DNA from: Lunularia cruciata
Taxonomy: Eukaryota > Streptophyta > Marchantiopsida > Lunulariales > Lunulariaceae
Reading direction: 5' to 3'
DNA: 64,000 nt
Assembly: GCA_948567375.1 (NCBI GenBank)
Contig: OX419756.1
Span: 26,018,552-26,082,551 of the forward strand
The notes beneath the pieces are model-generated. The model had not been told where the DNA came from. It worked only from the letters and a program-made list of their open reading frames with translations, and made no database searches. The stretch's first letter is position 1. Each line of letters begins with the position of its first letter. The position numbers and the translations under genes are program-made. Positions 35,191 through 47,697 of the stretch are shown in pieces.

Positions 35191-35199
35191 ATTTAGTAC

Positions 35200-37018
35200 T
35201 TGCTCCCGAAAGCACTTTTAGCTTCATAATTTGATATAGATATCAAGATTATATAATTTTTCTCATGATTATGCCTATTTCTATATTTCTTTTTTGTATT
35301 TCTATTCACTGAGGAAAGATATTGTCTTTGCTCACCACCTCTTGCAAAATCAAAATGCTCAAAGATTTCTCTCCCTGCCCTCCCCTTACCTGAGCAAGGA
35401 GTTTTTTTCATGACCCTCCCTCCCTTTACCGCAACTACCTCGACTTTCAGCTAGACAGTCTTCTTGCTATCCTTCCTTAGCCCTGTTAGGAGCTCGAAAT
35501 TCGTTCCAGTACCGCCCTACGACGTTCAACGTCATGACCTTCTCTGGCCTTCTCCGGGAGGGAACTTTTAGCATAATAGTTAGAGCGAAAAATCTTCATG
35601 GCTAAGGCTCCTCAACTTTTTGCTCAACAAATTTTCTAATCGAGAAATCTTCTATCACTTCTATCTCCTTGCTCGCACCCTCGAGTGTAGACGGGGCTGA
35701 ATTTTCAGCCCCTTGCCCTAGAGTGCCTATGGGTCCCAAATTCAGTGTTGCAAACGAGTCTGAAATTCAGTTTTAATTGAAAACACTCGCATATTCAGGG
35801 GGTCTCAGTTTGGCCCAACGGGTCTAAAATTCAATTTTGATTCAAAAGCCCTCAGCATATTGAGACATGCTCGAAAGTTATTGAGATATTCCCACCCAAT
35901 TTCATTCGTTTCTATATCCATTTCCTATCTTCTGCACTCTGCACTCTGCACTGCACTAAGGACTAAGGGTTGAGGAGGATTCAAATGTACTCTCGTTTGA
36001 GATTAGCCTGCCTGAGGAAGATTAATGGAAAAACAGACTAATTAATTAGCAGGCAGAATGATTATGATTTCCGGGATCACCTGTCAGCCGGTTAAAACTC
36101 TATGCGTCACGGTATAGAGGTCCCACCAAATATTTACGGCTAAGGGTGAAGACCCGAACAATTTCTGAGTACCCCACCCCCTCCTTCACGTAAAATTTTC
36201 TATGGGACTTTTAAGGGAAGTCAAAAAGGCGTTATTGAAAGGCCCTTGTACGATAAGCAAATTGAAGGACTCGTGAACCGAGATCTTAACACCAACTTAA
36301 TAACACTAGCAATACCCTAAGCAAGAATGAGCATGTAGTTACCAGCGTAGTTGTATTGAAGCTATACGAATCCGTTGACGGCCACGCGGATCTATCGGTG
36401 AGAACATCCGTAACTCCGGTTTCCTCTAAAAGGAAGTGATGACTGAATGGTTCGTATCACCAGTCGGGCTTACCACACTGGTAAGCGAATCCGGTCCTCG
36501 AATTGTCCACCGTGTCATCCTATGGTGCTCGTTTGAACTATCCACGTTGTGTCCGCGGAGCATTGACGGGACTATTGTAAACAACCACGTAGAAAACATT
36601 CCTCCAAACTCAGCTACTCGTAGTGTATTACCAATGTGACCCGCAAATGGAGGATGGACCGCGACCATCGGTTGCCGAATCTCTGGGGGACGTTTTGGAC
36701 TGTGGTCACAGTGTGGTGCGCCAGGAGAGGAGTGGTGGGGACTCCGGAAAACGAAGTGCGGAGAGGAGAGGAGAGCAAGAGCTGAAGATGAAGAGGAGAG
36801 GATTTTACGTGCGATAACGAGCGACCAAACGATTTAAGAGAGCGAGCGAACGAGGAAGTGCAGAGATTCGAGGCCAGATTAGAGGAGAGATTGGGACACC
36901 AAACTCCCCTGCCGAACTTGGACACGAATTTGAGGCCATGTGAGCATACGCAGAGGACCTGCTCTGGGTGAATTTGCTTGCCTCGTTCTCTTTGCGGACC
37001 TTTTATTTTTTGATGGTT
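35200..37018. other. Intergenic region upstream of the elongase gene
   Basis: Base composition becomes less AT-rich here. A repeated phrase about GAAATTCAGTTTTAATTGAAAA (35760 and 35825) is the only local repeat noted. The last few hundred bases presumably hold the promoter and 5' UTR of the elongase. No confident TATA box or upstream ORF can be named. Confidence 0.5.
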
Positions 37019-39460
37019 ATGGCAAAGGGCGGGGGTGGATTACTGGAGTGGATAGTGATAGCGGCCAAGATGAAGCAAGTGAGGACCAGCGCAGGGGAGA
37101 TTGAGGGAAATGGGACCACGGGGACCGCTGAACCCGAGTGGGGGACGCTAATTTACGCGTTGATGAATGGAACTACTGCAAAGACCGGGGTGGCGGCGGA
37201 AGTGGGAATGTTTCCGCTGGCTGAGAGACTTGGAGAGGTGGTGTTTAGAGTTATGGAGAATGTTGTGGGTGTGGAGATTAGAAAACCGAACCCAATCACG
37301 AAAAACTTGCCTATGGTGCAGGGCCCCGTGCCCGTGCTGGCCAGCATTGCGTTGTATCTTCTCGTAGTCTGGTTGTGGTCGTCTCACATCAGAGCTTCGG
37401 GTCAGAAGCCCAGGAAGGAGGACCCGCTTGCGCTAAGATGGCTCGTTATTGTTCACAATCTTTTCCTCTGCTGCTTGAGCTTGTTCATGTGCATGGGCCT
37501 CATCGCCGCAGCTCGCCATTACGGGTGAGTGGCAAGGATTGGGACTTGATTAAATTCCGTAATCATTTCACTATTGCACACCATGCAGAGATTGTACTGT
37601 TCCTCTAATGGCCTCAGAATTTTCTTTCTGGTCGTACACAAGTTCGTCATCCACAAATTCAAGAGGAGAGCTATCACACCTTATCTTCTCGGTCCCCATC
37701 GTTTCCTCATGCTCCGAAATCAAGTGTCCATTTCGTCTTCTGTCACGCAACCAGAGTCAGAATTCAGAATTCAATGTGTGAAGTCCTGTATGAAATTTTA
37801 CCGAGTCCATTTAATTTGCTAGTGGGTCGAATTTTTCCAAAGAGCTTCGGGGTTCCGTGAATCTGTTCTTCACCTCGTGACTGTCCGGTGTCCCGCACAC
37901 TGCGTTTACAAGCTGCTGAATTACATCGAGTAGAAATTTCCCTCATTTCTCTCATTTCTGACGGTCTCTTTCCGTTCCGTCTGTCCTGCAGATACACGCT
38001 TTGGGGAAACAACTACAGAGAAGAAGAACCCGCTGTGAGTTCGGGGTTTATGCCCGAAGAATAATTTTTCTCTGGTTTCTGTTTGGTTGATTCATCAGAG
38101 GATTTGGTGTGAGAATACCAAATTGTGAATACGGATCAGCTTGCACTCACATTTTGATTGAATGTCTATTTTGATAATACACCTGATTAATATTTTCGGT
38201 TCAAAGTCCTTACTGAATGTTCGTACTTCTTTGCAGATGAATCTGCTTATTTACGTCTTCTACGTGTCAAAGCTGTACGAGTTTATGGACACGGTATTTT
38301 TTATCTTCCCATAGCTTGCATACTGGCAATTTTATATTCCAGTTCTTAATTCAGCTATCAGAGTTGCCCTCATGTACTTATAGATCTCACCTATCTATGC
38401 AGGCTATCATGCTATTGAGACGAAACTTGAGGCAGGTTACCTACTTACATTTATACCATCACGCGAGCATAACTATGATTTGGTGGACAATCTGTTATCG
38501 ATTTCCTGGTGCTGATGGTGAGTGCTCTTTGCTCTCCAGATTCGCGACAGTTTCGTTGTGTTCTCCTGTTGGCAAAGTCACCAGATCGGTTCCTTCAACT
38601 TGTTGTGGGATTTTCGTTCACTTTTATTGATTATTTCTTTCTTTTGTGTCAGCCTACTTCTCGGCAGCATTCAACTCCGGCATCCATGTGGCGATGTACC
38701 TGTACTACCTCCTGGCGGCAACCGTAGCTAGAGACGAGAAACGACGACGCAAGTACCTCTTCTGGGGAAAGTAAGTTTCTGTCTTCATTATTTGTTTTTC
38801 CTCCTCTCAAATTTTACACTCAAGTTAAAAATTCGGGAAATGGCACTCTGAGTAGCAGGCCTTTTCTACGTTTGCATTTTCGTACATAGTAAGCTACGGT
38901 TTACATAAGGCCCTACTCTTCCTCCTTTCACTGTCAAGATCGTGGGCAACATGAGAAGATTGTATTTATCAGACCGACGTCGAATGCAATCTAACGCTTT
39001 TGAGCTGCAGGTACTTGACAATGATGCAGATGGTGCAGTTTTTGTCATTCATCGGGCAGGCTATTTACGCAATATGCAGGCCTGAGCATTACCCAAAGGG
39101 CTTTGGTCGGGTAAGTTTCTGACATGCTATTCATTCATTAGATGAAATTAGTTAGATCTTAGAGGTTTATGATGGGATAATTTAAATTCACGATGGGTTA
39201 CTGAGACAAGGATTGCCGCATCTTCAAGGGCCTGCTACTGGACAAATTGAATGAACTGTAGATAGTTATTGTTAACGGATGGAAGATTTGTGGCGGTAGG
39301 TTTTCTCTGGATGGGCTCGAGAGGATTGCCTTCTAAAAAGTTTTTGTGACCTCTGCAGATGCTGTTCGTTTATTCTTGTTCACTGCTGGCCTTCTTCGGA
39401 AACTTTTTTGTCCAGAAGTATAGCAGACCCTCGCAGAAGAAAACGGTCAAGAATGAGTGA
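37019..39460 (+). CDS. ELO-family polyunsaturated fatty acid elongase (delta-5-elongase type), 7 exons
   Basis: Condensing enzyme of microsomal fatty acid elongation: it adds two carbons from malonyl-CoA to a polyunsaturated acyl-CoA in the ER membrane. Exons are 37019-37524, 37992-38034, 38237-38293, 38403-38517, 38653-38770, 39011-39110 and 39359-39460. All introns are GT-AG and the joined frame is open for 346 residues. Visible family motifs are KLYEFMDT (195-202), the histidine box HLYHH (218-222), NSGIHVAMYLYY (248-259) and TMMQMVQF (283-290), with hydrophobic spans near 103-122 and 141-165. The start at 37019 was chosen because MAKGGGGLLEW resembles the start of liverwort elongases; an in-frame ATG at 37013 is possible. 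The ~60-residue N-terminal extension over common 290-residue ELOs resembles, from memory, Marchantia MpELO2 (C20 to C22). Substrate is inferred. It appears intact, the only intact protein gene in the window. Confidence 0.93.
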
Positions 39461-40725
39461 TGTTCCATACATGCATTATTTCCACTCGTAGGTTAGTAAG
39501 TTTTCATGAGTGAGGAAGCAAAGAGAACAGGCTTCAATTTACTGAAAGCCTGTGTTGACTAGAGTATCTTCGCAGCTTAGCTGTCACCCATGTCACGTGT
39601 ATCATTAAGGTCCAACAATTCCGGTAGTTCACTGTCATACAAGATTATACTCTTCGATAGATAATCTAATGAGTCCCGGATCATGTACAATAGAGGAGGT
39701 CCTGAGACTTCCGTGTTCACAAAACGGAGATATTAGATAAGCCTTTTATCAAGTACGTGATATGGAGTTACTTGGCGTAATTGTAAGAGGTTTTGAGGTG
39801 TTCACCTTCACCATGAGTATTCAAGTTTAACCGTTTGTATGTTTGAGTATCTGTCGGATTTTGATGACCAGTTCTGCCTTCTCCAAATTGTTACCAGTGT
39901 CAAGGATTCACTCTCAGAGTCCTTTTGATCTTCTGATCCTGCATGTCTTCATTTCCTAAATATGCAAAGTTGCTCAACTGTGAGCACTGGAAAGGATCGT
40001 CACATGTTGCAGAAAGCGCTAATCGCGGCTTCGAAATGTCATCCATATCCCTCCTCTTATTTGCACTGAATTAAAATTCACTATCTTGCATTAACACTCC
40101 TGTAGACCCTGGATTGTCTCCTTCACGCTTCTCCCTGCCATGCTCTTCCTTTTTAGGACCCCTCAGCCCAAGCATTACCTGCATAGAACTGCACTACAAA
40201 TCCTAATTTGCCTGCAGTGCGTAATCTTCTATGTACGGAATCTGCTGTAGCCTGAGTTTTCAGCAGCCCTGAGAGCAGGTCTCCTCAGAACCTATGATTA
40301 CGGTAGCGTTGCAGAGCAGAATAAACACCACCAAGAATGGCGTCACTCCTGAACATGCCTTCTCTTAGCCTTGGAACGCTGTAGAGTGGTTTTATTCCTG
40401 GACGGAGAGTACCGTAGTGTCCTACATCATGCAAATTGATGCAACCAATCTTGACAGTGGGTCCAGACATATTGGAAAAAACTCTTAACTACCATCGACC
40501 TCTAATAATCAAGGTAACCCCAGCTGAAGTTGCCCAGCAGTGAGCTTCCTATCAGTTCATGTTGTTCTTTGAGCATTTGGCGCTGAATTTCATGCACAAG
40601 TGAGGAAGAAACGTGATTGAAAACTGTCTCGAGCGAGATGGGTGCTCAAGATAATATTACCTGAAGTAAAAGTAACAGTAGGTTGATTGATTATATTAAA
40701 TAATCCTGGCATCGAAAGATACCCA
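39461..40725. other. 3' flank of the elongase gene
   Basis: Presumed 3' UTR followed by intergenic DNA. No open frame longer than about 60 codons and no transposon end is recognised. Confidence 0.5.
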
Positions 40726-40796
40726 GTGGCTGTAGTTTAGTGGTAAGAATTCCACGTTGTGGCCGTGGAGACCTGGGCTCGAATCCCAGCAGCCAC
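40726..40796 (+). tRNA. tRNA-His (anticodon GTG)
   Basis: A 71-base cloverleaf. The acceptor stem GTGGCTG pairs with CAGCCAC (40790-40796). The anticodon stem CCACG/CGTGG encloses loop TTGTGGC with GTG at 40759-40761. The T arm is CTGGG-CTCGAAT-CCCAG. There is no intron and no encoded CCA, as expected for a nuclear gene; the extra 5' G of tRNA-His is added after transcription. The internal promoter boxes lie at TGTAGTTTAGTGG (A-like) and GCTCGAATCCC (B-like). Confidence 0.95.
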
Positions 40797-42396
40797 AACC
40801 GAAAGGCGAAACAAGCTTGCGGATGTGAGCTTTTTGTCACGATCGACCATTGTAAGAAATTGAAACCTCTTCGTATCTCCATAAACGCTTGTGTAAAGCG
40901 ATACAGGACTGCTGAGCCCAATGGCAGGGATGCTCTCCACAATTCACTTTCAACTTTAAAAGCTTGTGAGAAGTAAACCTGCCTGTGAACTCGGAACCGG
41001 CTGAGTAAGGACTGGTGAGAAGTACCCTTCCTGTAGAACTCAGAACCGCTTGAGTAAGGCAGTACGAGACAACTCAACCCAATCGGAGAGTTTCAACCCC
41101 CATGGTCCCTACTCTGCTGTAGACACGGATTCAGTAAACTTTATCGAAATTTGACCTGGGAAACTTCTGAGCAGCCGTTCTATGGATAGAGTAGCAGCTA
41201 TCCTATAAAGTTTGACTGCTGTATACACTTGAGGCATTTGAATACACCACCTGCTATGTAGTTTCAGCTATAAGATCGCGGATTGATTTCCGAGCCAAAA
41301 AGTGGATGAAAATCCGAAGAAGGATGTGAGGTGGAAATATGCAGACATGATCGAATGGACATCGTCTTTCCCTTTCGATCAACTGCAGTGAGTCAGGATT
41401 TCGTCAGCATCCCGAAAAGACGTTTTATTGTCCCGTCTGTTTGACCAAAAGCCCGAAGGATCTCAACCCAACCGAGCTCATCTCATTTGCCTTCCCTACC
41501 CCCTCCAGTCCAGAAATATGTGCAGCGCTAGTTGTCCACCTAGCTTATGACGCTCCCCTTCAGGTCCACTAGCGGTTCGGTTGTTGCATTTAGAGGCTAC
41601 AGGTCGTCATGCAATAACAGAACTTTGTCCAAGTCAAAAGCTAAATCCTTGCACGAAAGAGCCATGAGGAAAGAACCGCGATCGTCATCTTCTGGCTTGT
41701 AATTCGATTATAGTCACTCACATTTGCACCAACACGCATGTCCTACTAAAAGACGGTCCTCCATAGTGGCTTTCATACGATGCTCAAATTTGAAACTATT
41801 TAATGCTTCAAGATGAACAAACTTGTGTAGAAGCTGTTGGTGGGTATAACGTCTTTTTCCTTTTCTTTTCATCGATAAAGTCGTTCTATCCTAAAGACCT
41901 ATGAAGTAAAGACTCGTTTTTACCAATTATCTAACGTGTGTTTTCTTAGATTACCATGGCCCGAAGTAGAGACCAATTCTAACTCCCACATACTTCAGGC
42001 ATAAAATCAAACCATATCTGATGAGCGTCCAATTCACTAACCTCTATGTGAAGTCCTAGGTTTAGCATAATCCAAACTCAAGATATCTGAAGTTTCCTCG
42101 TGTCCAATACGAGCCTGTCATCAAGTCTTCCTTGTGTATTTTATTGATTTTTATATGACATCAAAATATGATGGTAATTGTAAAAATCCTTATTCTATGG
42201 CAGGGAATTTGAGCGGGCTATACTCATAGGTGCCTCGTAAGTACTCACCTTGGCGTCGAATTCAGCGACATCTACAAAGTCTTCAAAACTAGAAAGGATA
42301 CTCGTTGATATGAGTACAACGTACAGTAATATAAATCGATGACGACATCAATAAGGCAAGAGGAACGAGAAAACTCGTCGAGGAGTTTGAGGTTTA
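40797..42396. other. Intergenic region
   Basis: No gene recognised. It holds a two-copy tandem repeat of about 49 bp at 40966-41063 (GTGAGAAGTA...GAACTC.GAACCG.) and a T-rich tract after the tRNA (TTTTTGTC near 40831). The rest shows no open frame of note. Confidence 0.5.
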
Positions 42397-42788
<392 letters not shown>

Positions 42789-42790
42789 AT

Positions 42791-42802
42791 TGGTATCAGA
42801 GC
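42791..42802 (+). other. Primer-binding site of the copia element
   Basis: TGGTATCAGAGC, the standard site complementary to the 3' end of plant initiator tRNA-Met, two bases after the 5' LTR. Confidence 0.93.
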
Positions 42803-42812
42803 ATAGTTGGTC

Positions 42813-43607
42813 ATGAAGAGGGACTTAAGATCTGAGGGTGTTGTGAAGAGGGTCAAGAAGCAAGTCAACAGCAAAGCAATGGCAGGGGTGATATCTATAT
42901 CAAATGCTAAATTTGCAGTGGAGAAGTTTGATGGGAAAAAAAATTTTGGACTTTGGCAACTGAAGATGAAGGACCTTCTTGTCCAGCAAGGACTACATAG
43001 AGCACTGAAGAAAAAACAGGAGGACAAAAGTAATGAAGATGAAGAAGATGAAGATGCAGATCTCAAAGCTATCAGCACTATTTGGTTGAACCTTGCTGAT
43101 GAAGTGCTATACAATGTTATGAATGAGGAATCTGCACCAAAACTATGGGCCAAACTGGAGAATCTTTATATGACCAAGTCATTGACAAATAGACTGTATC
43201 TTACACAAAAGTTGTATATGTTGCGGATGAAGGAAGTCCAAAGTATTATGGAGCACCCCAATGATTTCAACAAAATCATTTGTGAGTTGATGAGCATAGA
43301 GGTCAAGTTAGAAGAGGAGGATAAGGCATTGTTGTTATTGACTTCGCTTTCTCCTTCATATGAGCATCTGGTCACAACTCTTCTATATGGGAAGGATGAT
43401 ATAAACTGTGAGGAGGTTACTTCAGCATTATTGTCCAATGAGATGCGAAAAAGACACAACCAAGAAAAGACAAATCTAGAGGCTCTATTTATCAGAGGAA
43501 GGACAAGAGATAGAGATCAGATCAGGAGTAAATCAAGATCCAAGTCTAGAACTAGAGGTTACAAAGGCAAATGCTGGATTTATGGGAAGGTTGGACAAGG
43601 ATTGTAA
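42813..43607 (+). pseudogene. Copia gag
   Basis: The ATG at 42813 starts a gag with the family signature KFDGKKNFGLWQLKMKDLL (residues ~32-50), LTQKLYMLRMKE and LLLTSLSPSYEHLVTTLLYG. A basic RSRSKSRTRG stretch precedes the zinc knuckle. The knuckle is destroyed: its second Cys is Tyr (CWIYGK) and a small deletion shifts the frame (KDCNNKRLESNK is in another frame), so translation stops at 43607. Confidence 0.9.
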
Positions 43608-43729
43608 CAACAAGAGGCTTGAGTCCAATAAGGATAAAGGTCAACTTTCAGATCAAGCAAGTATTGCTGAGTCATCTGGTATTGTGGATGATGTTCTATG
43701 TGCTACCCCAAGACAAAGATAAATTTGAG

Positions 43730-45210
43730 GAGTCATAGATATTGGACTCAGGTTGCTCTTACCATATGTGTACAAATAAGGAGTGGTTTCATGAGTACAA
43801 ACCATTCAATGGAGGATTTGTAATAATGGGGAACAATATGGCTTGCAAAGCTATTGGCATTGGTACAATACGCGTTAAAATGTTTGATGGTATTGTGAGA
43901 ACTCTTGCTGATGTGAGGTATGTTCCTGAGTTAAGGAAGAATTTGATATCACTAGGCACTTTGGACTCAAATGGTTGGAGGTGGGGAGAAGAAAATGGAA
44001 CACTCGAGGTATCAAAAGGAGCATTGGTTGTAATGAAGAGCAAGAAGATAGGAAATATTTATGAGCTTGTTGGAGAGACCATTACTGGAGGAGTGGCAAG
44101 TACCATTTCACAAAGTGAAGATCCCAAAGATCTTACTCACTTATGGCACCTAAGTTTGGGTCATATGAGTGAAAAGGTCTAAGTGAATTGTCCAAGCAAC
44201 AACTTCTGAAAGGCCTTAAAAGTTGTAAGTTAAAATTCTTTGAGCATTTTGTAATAGGAAAGTAATGAAGTGTAAGCTTTTTCCACAAGAGTTCATTGCA
44301 AAAAGGGAATTTTAGACTATGTGCATGCTTCAAAATCTGGAGCATTATATTTTGTGTCTTTGGTTGATGATTACTCTAGGAGAGTATGGATCTACACCAT
44401 GAAGCAAAAATCAGAGGTCTCCCCTATCTTTAAACAATGGAAGGTGATGATGGAGAAAAAAACTAGAAGGAAAGTGAAGTGTTTGAGATCTGATAATGGT
44501 GGAGAATACAAATCTAGAGAGTTTGATAGATATTGTAAGAGTGAAGGGATAATTAATCACTTTACTTTTCTGAGTACCCCTCAAAAAAATGGTGTGGCGG
44601 AGCGGATAAATCATACACTCTTGGAGAAAGCAAGAAGTATGTTAAGCAATGTCGGATTGGAGAAGAGTTTTTGGGCAGAAGCTGCAAATACAGCTTGCAT
44701 TTGATAAATATTTCTCCCTCTACTGCTATTGAGTGTAAGACACCTATGGAAAAATGGACAGGTTGGCATGTTGATTACTCTTCACTTAGAGTCTTTGGAT
44801 GCATTGCTTATGTTCATATTCAACAAGAACAACGGACAAAGGTAGATCCCAAATCTAGAAAATGTATATTCTTGGGATATGAGAAGGATACAAAGGGATA
44901 TAGATTTTGGGATCTAGAAAGTTGTTTTCTTGTTGTGAGAAGGAATGTATTTTTTGATGAGAAGAGTACAATGGAGATTATTACTATAGCGGAAGAAAAG
45001 AAAAAACAAATTCAATCAGATTTTGTTAAGATAGATATTGATCTTGGAAATGAAGAGATATCACCTCTTGTAGATCTACCAAGTGAACCATTAGAAGAGC
45101 AAAGTCCAGAAGTGATTCATGAACGTAGGTATCCAAATAGGGATAGGAGGCCTCCAAAGAGATTTGATGATTCATTTATAGCTTATGCTCTTCTTAACAG
45201 AGAATGGTGA
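43730..45210 (+). pseudogene. Copia protease and integrase
   Basis: Protease: LDSGCSYHMC (active-site DSG) at about 43745, with LADVRYVPELRKNLISLG. The pre-integrase motif LTHLWHLSLGHMSE lies at 44130-44178. The integrase core at 44321-44704 carries VDDYSRRVWIY, RSDNGGEY and NGVAERINHTLLEKA, so all three catalytic acids are present. The C-terminal part 44671-45210 (LRVFGCIAYVHI, CIFLGYEKDTKGYRFWD) follows after a one-base frame change. A frameshift lies between 44182 and 44321. Confidence 0.9.
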
Positions 45211-46840
45211 GCCTTCTTCATATGAAGAGCAAATGCAAGATAAGAGTGTCAAAAGTGGCATTGTGCAATGGAAGAGGAGATGAAGTCTTTGGAGTCTCAT
45301 TGAAGCCAAAAACCAAACTTGGAGACTTGAAAATTTGCCTATGGGAAAGAAGGAAATTGGTTGCAGATGGATATTCCGGAAGAAGGAAGAACTTCCCAAA
45401 TCAAGTGGAGATTGATACAAAGCAAGGCTTGTAACAAAGGGTTATAGCCAAAAAGAAGGTATTGACTTCAATGAGATTTGTTCACCAATGGTAAAAATCT
45501 CTTCAATTTGTGCACTATTGGCAATAGTTGCATTGTATAACTTGGAGCTGGAGCAACTAGATGTTACAACTACATGGAGAATTGGAGGAGGAGATTTACA
45601 TGCATCAACATGAAGGTTTTGTGGTACCAAGGAATCAGAACCTGGTTTGTGGGTTAGAAAAGTCTTTATATGGACTAAAGCAAAGTCCAAGACTTTGGTA
45701 CATGAAATTTGATGCTTTCATGTTGAAGCATGGATATAATAGAAGTGAATCAGATTTTTGTGTGTACTCCATGAAGCTACATGGACCTAGAGTATTTGAT
45801 TTAATCATCTTGGTACTATATGTGGATGATATGCTGATTGCTGCAAAGGATATGGTTGAGGTGGAGAAATTGAAAGCACAATTTGGTAAAGAGTTTGATA
45901 TGAAGGACTTTGGTTCTTCAAAGAGGGTGCTTGGGATTGAAATCCATTAGGACAAGAGCAAGGGAAAGTTATGGATATCTCAAAGGAGATATTTGGAAAA
46001 ATTACTTGCTTGGTTTGGCATGGAGAATGCAAAACCAGTGAGCACTCCAATGGCAAGTCTTTTCAAGATATCGTTAGAGCAATGTCCATCAAATGAAGAG
46101 GAGAGAAAAGTAACGTCAAATATTCCTTATGCTAGTGCTTTTGGGAGTTTAATGTATGGTATGGTCAGCACTAGACCAGATATCCCATATGTTATGAGTA
46201 TGGTGCATAGATACATGGAAAATCTAAGGAAACAACACTGGGAAGTTGTGAAGTGGATACTTTGTTACTTGAAAGGGACTATAAATATTGGCATTACCTT
46301 TGATGTGGAGAAGGACCACAAAGGAGGAATTATAGGGTATGTAGATTCTGACTTTGCCGGAGACTTGGATAAGAGAAGGTCTACAATAGGGTTTGTTTTT
46401 ACACTTGTTGGTGGTGCAGTAAGTTGGAAGTCTACTCTCCAATCTATAGTTGCTCTTTCTACTATAGAGGCAGAATATATGGCAACAACTAAGGCTGCCA
46501 AAGAGGCAATATGGCTACAAAGATTAGCCAAGGATGTAGGACTCCCTAACATGAAGTCCACACTTTTTTGTGATAGCTAAAGCGCTATTCACTTGGCCAA
46601 AAATCAAGTATATCATTCAAGGACAAAGCATATTGATGTAAGACATCATTTTATCAAGGAAGCTATGATAAATGGTGAGATCAATTTGCAAAAGATTGGC
46701 ATAGAGGTATATGCATCTGATATGTTGACTAAACCTGTTCCCATTGAGAAGTTCAAGTTATGCATGATTGAGAAGTTCAAGTTATGCATGAACTTGCTCA
46801 ACGTTAAAATGTGCTCTTTGGGATGATATGGTGGATACAA
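45211..46840 (+). pseudogene. Copia reverse transcriptase and RNase H
   Basis: The early RT is scrambled (45211-45560). From 45561 it is readable: GELEEEIYMHQHEGF, GLEKSLYGLKQSPRLWY, and catalytic YVDD at 45819-45830. TAG after 45946 interrupts. The connection and RNase H follow in 45993-46580 (SLMYGMVSTRPDIPY, YVDSDFAGDLDKRRSTIGFV, VALSTIEAEYMA) and 46593-46826 (HIDVRHHFIKE, ASDMLTKPVP). A 27-base unit encoding IEKFKLCM is duplicated near the end (46740-46790). Confidence 0.9.
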
Positions 46841-46855
46841 GCAAAAGGTGGAGGT

Positions 46856-47149
46856 TGTTATGTTTGGCTTGTCAAGAGCAAATTCAAATGTAACTGATGT
46901 CCATTGCTTGTCACTTGTCTAGAAGTTCAAGTGGATGATAGTGATGGACAGTGATGGACCTTTTATAATGTATATATATGTGCAATGAGAAATGAAGCTT
47001 AGAAGGTTGGTGTGAGCCTGTTTTAGTCGTGGAGGTAGCTTCCGCAACAAGGAGTGAACCACGTTATTTACTATTAGTCCTCTGATTTCTGTTTAATGTG
47101 GTTGTCATGTGCTACTGTGAGAGATCCTAGGGACTCAATTTTTCTAACA
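46856..47149 (+). repeat. 3' LTR of the copia element
   Basis: 294 bp, preceded by the polypurine tract AAAAGGTGGAGG (46843-46854). Collinear with the 5' LTR except for the TA run. Confidence 0.9.
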
Positions 47150-47697
47150 ATTTATATCTCTTCTATTTATATTTCTCACGTGCAAGAAGAGGCAAAATAC
47201 CATTGAAATTGTAGTATAGATCAAGTCAAGAGGAATTATGCTCCCTTTAGCGCTTTTGTGAATAAAATAATTTTTATTATTAAAATTCAGGAATTATATG
47301 TCTGCTTTCATTTATAAATTCTGGTGTTATTAAGGTAAAATTATTTCCAAGATTGGTTCTTGTGTCTGATGTCACCATTATTTCCTAGTCAATTTAGCCA
47401 CTTCATTAAGAGGAAACTAGTTGATAACTATGTAGGTGGTTTGCCACGCGGCTTAAATAATTCTTTAAATAATGAATGAATATGTCCCATAAGTACTCCT
47501 AGGTTTTAAGGGTAAAATGTATGTTCCTATGACTTGACTATAACTAAATTGAACTAAACTTGACTGTACCTAGAGTTTAGCATAAGTAACAGGAATGATA
47601 TCTGCATAAAAAACAAAACTATATTGCACATTTAGAACTTCATATCTTTCACTTAAGATGTTTTTTAACAAAATCAGATGAGAGACAAAGAGGAGTT
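47150..47697. other. AT-rich spacer between the copia element and DG copy 2
   Basis: No gene or repeat recognised. Confidence 0.5.

Noticed and set aside
34780-35196. 138-codon frame with Leu/Ser-rich sequence
   Set aside because: It overlaps the irregular repeat and a similar frame in another register, so openness follows from the repeat.
36426-36925. Overlapping short frames upstream of the elongase as an extra gene or 5' exon
   Set aside because: They are unrelated in frame and show no ELO similarity. The region is more likely promoter and 5' UTR.
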